A DNA stretch of 22,389 bases, from contig NWUY0300102234.1 of assembly GCA_004151065.3 (NCBI GenBank), forward strand, positions 1 through 22,389, read 5' to 3'. Positions 19,100 to 22,389 of this stretch are shown piece by piece (position 1 is the stretch's first letter; each line of letters opens with the position of its first letter). The position numbers and the translations under genes are program-made. The DNA comes from Larix sibirica (Eukaryota > Streptophyta > Pinopsida > Pinales > Pinaceae). The notes under the pieces were generated by a model, which had not been told where the DNA came from, searched no databases, and saw only the letters and a list, made by a program, of their open reading frames with translations.

Positions 19100-20023
19100 T
19101 TCATCTTCTTCGCTGCTAGGATGTGAATTAATTTCTTGTAATGGAAAAAGTGGAAGAATAGATTAATATTCTTCTAATCCAGCCTCTTCCAAGATTAATT
19201 GACGAATGGATGGTTGAGTGTTGGCTTCTGGTGCTTGATTTTCTATTAGTTATATTTACATATTAGTTTCATCAATGTCATTTAAGACTTGAAAGTGATT
19301 AGACTATGAGGGTTCCACTCCATTTGCTTGTTTAGGACTAATATGAGGTTGTTTCCATTTCTTTAATACATGTTTCTAGCCTTTTATTTGTTCTTTCTTA
19401 GCTTCTTTCCCCAAAGCATGTGTACATTTTCTTGGAAAGTGTCCATATTCATGACACCATTTACACTTCAAGGGAAGTTGATCATAATCTATGCTTTGGA
19501 TTTGCGTCCAGCTATCCATAATAAGATTAATGACCTTTGGTAGTCCCTTTTCCATATCCAACTCAACACAGATTTGAGATAGTTGAGGGGATATCATTTT
19601 CATAATTATAGGACATATTGCAACTATTCAAATACATACCTCTTGGGCCCATGAAGTAGGGCCCATTTCGAAAGATCAGATCTCGATATGTTTTATGTTT
19701 GAAGAGAAAGGAATAATACCCTTGTCCACAAAAGTGATGTTGCATCCTGCTCATCAAAAGCAATCTCTAATTCTTATTTAGCCATACATCCATATCCTTC
19801 AAAGAGGGCTAGAGTCCCGTGAATATTCTAGCCAATCCTCTCTTTGTCAATCGTAGAGCCTTCATTTTAGCAGATGCTGATGTAATCTTGATTTTAGGAG
19901 AAACCACCCTCTTGACAAATTGAGACTTGGAGGTATGCGAAGAAGTTGGTTCTTTTTGCATTGCAGCTAGTGGTGAAAAGCTTTGTTCAATGCAATCCCT
20001 AGGCATGGATTCGAAGGATCCAT
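19100..20023 (-). pseudogene. ORF1 of the second LINE (gag-like, CCHC knuckle)
   Basis: Candidate ATG at 20023 (MDPSNPCLG), then a frame with SPKIKITSASAKMKALRLTK. Next comes the DUF4283-like segment GYYSFLFKHKTYRDLIFRNG then PYFMGPRGMYL; a deletion or frameshift near 19600; ICVELDMEKGLPKVINLIMD; IDYDQLPLKCK; and the knuckle CKWCHEYGHFPRKC, an intact C-x2-C-x4-H-x4-C. A Lys-rich tail with several stops follows (KKWKQPHISPKQANG, FQVLNDIDETNM), ending in SSEEDEITGVM next to RNase H. The 'C-x-E-x-D-x-E-K-G-L-P' block and knuckle are typical of plant LINE ORF1 proteins. The segment between PYFMG and ICVELD is shorter than usual. Confidence 0.8.
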
Positions 20024-20253
20024 GGCCGCTGGAGTGACCAAGTGTTTATTGTGCGCTCATAAAAAGTTCCAGAGCAAAATCATTGTTCCTCCATTAAAAA
20101 AAATCCCTTGCTTCCTACTAATAATTGTGGTTTTTTAAATAATCATTTTTAAACTTATTTCAAGAATTTATTTTTCCCTCATTTGGGCATTTTCTCCCTA
20201 ATATTTTTGTTTTTCTTCTATTTTAAGCATAAAACCCAAAACCTGTGCTACAT

Positions 20254-20690
20254 GTAACACCACCTTTCAATTCAGAGATTGATTTTAATTTTTTAGTTCA
20301 CAATAGTGCCAAGTGTAAAGGCCACAGTTTCAAACAAGTTCTAAAATGTAACCCGGAAGAATGGTGGTGTTACTAGTAGCACCATTTTTTGATTCAGGGG
20401 TCGATTTTTAAGGCTTTTGTCTAAAACAACACTTATTGCCAAGGCCACAATTTCAAACAAGTTGTAATTTTAACCCCTAAGAAAAGGGGGTAATAGTGCA
20501 AGAACAACTTTTGGTTTGGGGGTTGATTTAAGGTTTTTGTTTGCAACTTTGCAAGTAATTAAGTCATGATGGGAAAAAATTATAATTCTAACATTGAAAA
20601 AAAGTGTGTTACTGGTAGCACCACTTTTCGATGCAGGGATAAAAACAACTGCTAAATGTGACCTCTAAAAAGTTAGAACTTTGAGGATTT
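20254..20690. repeat. Tandem array, period about 120 bp
   Basis: Units begin at 20254, 20376, 20496 and 20615, each with GTARCACCA(C/T)TTTT-like sequence, then (T/G)(T/G)CAGGG-like sequence and GGTTGATTT. Inner blocks such as GCCA(A/C)... and CACA(G/A)TTTCAAACAAGTT recur in units 1 and 2 and less well in unit 3. There are three full diverged copies and a partial fourth. No coding frame spans them. Confidence 0.75.
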
Positions 20691-22324
20691 TTCGTCAAGT
20701 TGGTAACTATGTTAAATGCAAATAGGCATATACCCTAAGCTATAAGAAATATGGAAAATAACAACATAATTTCACAATGCACTTATTTTGACTAACATTA
20801 GGAGTTAGTACAACCTCAAATCATAAAATATATGTAAACAATCAAACATATTGCAAAATCATTTTTGGGGGGCAGTGGTGGCTGGTGGGTAAGGCATGGG
20901 AGGGGGGTGGGTAGTAAAGAAGAGAGATATTCATAAATGTATTAAATGTGAACATCAAATAAAAACTTTAACTTGATAGATGTTGGCACCTTTGTCACTG
21001 AAGTTTGGATTCCTCTTGCCTAGGCCACTTATCTACTTACACTCTTCCTAATCTCTCCAACTTTACTATGGTAGAAAATACTATGAGATGGTTTGACCCG
21101 ACTGAAGTTAGAAATAAACTTAGAACTAGGGGACTTTGATAAGGGTAAAACAATAAATATCCAAGGTTGTTGCTCCAGGAATTACTCCAGCACATCCTTG
21201 ATTTAAATGGTCCCTTGCCCCTTCTCCCAATAAATAACTCATATTTATACCATGAAAAAGTAGTTAAATTAGTCGAGGATGGAGATTATGGCTATATAGG
21301 TTCATGGATCCCATGATATTTTCTTGAGAGCATGCATTTAATTTGCATTTATTATATTCTATGATTTTCTGAATGTGCTATCAAGTTGCTTGAGGAAAAC
21401 CAGTGGGAAACCCACTAGTTGCTTAAAGGAAAATCAAGGGAATCTAGTTAAAGAATAAAAAGTATATGTAAGAAGAGGAGGAATGATTAAATAATCTTAG
21501 GTTAATGACCAACAAGGAATCTCTAGTCAAGGTGACTAAATAAGTCTATAACAAATTCCCTCTAATGTATGAGGTCAGAAGGGAAGCCGATGACCAAAAT
21601 ACATTATGATATGATGGATGAATTTGAAAATGAAAACTAGGTGGATTCCAACAAACCTAGGATCCTACAAGCAAAACATAAAGTATCCGATGACTCTCTT
21701 CATTGAGATAGGAATACACATGCTCAGGTGAAAAGAAGCATCGCTACAAATTCAAGTACAATGTGGAGCCATGAAGTATATATAGATTCCAAAACCATGT
21801 CCACAAAATAATATACAACGAGATCCAAGTCAAAACGATATCATAACCACAATCAAATACATAGTGGATATACATATTAGTATACATCAAGAGAAGAACT
21901 AGAACAAACTGAAGTACAAACTAGTCTTCTATCCAAATTTTCCAAATGTATGAAAATATATCGTGTGAGTAAATGATCTGAAGTTGGACATGAGATAAAT
22001 TGTTAGATCACCAATCATTAATGTATACTATTGACAGATGCAAGGTAACCCATGGATGATGATAATGGGCACCAAGGTACATAGTGCATTCCAACAAATG
22101 AGAATAAGTGTGATGTCATCAAACACTTGTAGAATCTACCAATTAGGAATCATTGATGTATACCCATTGTCAATAGAAAAAGTTCATATGCATCCATGTA
22201 GTATCAAGGAGTTGCTACTTTTTTTTTACTAGGGTAATTGACAACTAGGGCGGGGCTCGTATTCGTGTGACAGGGGGTCGATTCTCATCCACTACCACTA
22301 TACCCCTAGGTGCACCCACACAAC
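20691..22324. other. Unassigned right flank
   Basis: AT-rich DNA without supported genes. A G-rich patch is present at about 20872-20912 (GGGGGGCAGTGGTGG), and T-runs occur near 22219-22227. A short region at 22245-22309 has CTAGGG/CCCTAG inverted ends and a weak B-box-like GGGTCGATTCT. Confidence 0.35.
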
Positions 22325-22389
22325 TGTAATACCCCAATTTTGACCCTTATGAAATATTGGCTTCTAATGTAAATATTGTATACACACGT
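22325..22389 (+). other. Possible 5' end of an LTR, cut by the window edge
   Basis: TGTAATACCCCAATTTTGACCC starts at 22325. It has the TG start and the 'ACCCC-A-TTTTGACCC' look found at the 5' ends of some plant Ty3/gypsy LTRs. Only 65 bases remain, so neither the far LTR end nor a primer-binding site can be seen. This is a recollection-based pattern, not proof. Confidence 0.25.

Larger units (their letters stand above)
17313..20100 (-). mobile_element. Internally deleted LINE of a second family
   Basis: Reading on the minus strand: an ORF1 with DUF4283-like text and CCHC knuckle (20023 to about 19100), then immediately an RNase H domain (19092-18661), an ORF3-like coiled-coil frame (18347-17695), a 3' UTR and a (TA)n tail (17313-17326). 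Endonuclease and RT are absent, so about 3 kb was lost or never there. ORF1 differs clearly from that of the large LINE, so this is another family. The 5' end near 20100 is approximate, and I found no target-site duplication. Confidence 0.75.

Noticed and set aside
17313-20100. Target-site duplication for the second LINE
   Set aside because: I compared the flank left of 17313 with the sequence around 20040-20140 and found no convincing shared word.
22236-22320. tRNA-derived SINE based on GGGGGTCGATTCTC
   Set aside because: B box has two mismatches, no A box at the right distance was found, and the CTAGGG/CCCTAG ends may be chance.

Overview
The window looks like plant nuclear DNA, most likely intergenic DNA of a large-genome seed plant. 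This rests on three things: no compact gene in any frame, AT-rich intergenic sequence, and decayed retroelements of plant type (L1-like LINEs with a DUF4283/zinc-knuckle ORF1, and Ty3/gypsy pol and probable gag scraps). The species cannot be fixed from the sequence. No intact protein-coding gene and no intact RNA gene was found.

Left part (1-9600): AT-rich DNA with short coding relics. Three possible minus-strand exons, at 1-197, 298-369 and 1186-1433, have consensus-like splice sites but an unrecognised product. A minus-strand retrotransposon gag-like fragment lies at 2284-2570. A plus-strand Ty3/gypsy pol fragment (end of RT and start of its RNase H) lies at 5364-5609. There are also tandem duplications with periods of about 142, 186 and 51 bp, an AT-rich minisatellite at 8357-8630, and a tRNA-like segment with A and B boxes at 9298-9372 inside a (TA)-rich field.

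Centre (9609-17027): a structurally complete but inactivated 7.4-kb L1-like LINE on the minus strand, with a matching 12-bp target-site duplication (GATTAAAAGTGT) on both sides and a (TA)n tail. Reading on the minus strand, the order is ORF1 (DUF4283, degenerate CCHC knuckle, acidic then basic C-terminus), ORF2 (APE endonuclease, reverse transcriptase, zf-RVT, RNase H), an extra coiled-coil ORF called ORF3 here, and a 3' UTR with four 35-bp repeats. ORF1 and ORF2 overlap as ATGA. Many nonsense codons and several frameshifts make it dead, and the RNase H has lost two catalytic acids.

Right part (17028-22389): a foldback element at 17107-17265, then a second, different and internally deleted LINE on the same strand (about 17313-20100). 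In this copy the gag-like ORF1 runs almost directly into RNase H, with EN and RT missing, followed by an ORF3-like coiled-coil frame. Beyond it lie a 120-bp tandem array (20254-20690), featureless AT-rich DNA, and a possible start of an LTR at 22325.

The most interesting signal is the third ORF downstream of RNase H. It occurs in both LINE copies, which have different ORF1 families, and both copies share coiled-coil character and a C-terminal (I/V)DLR...AE motif, read through a CGA-to-TGA change in the first copy. A homology search and a survey of related LINE copies would settle whether it is real.
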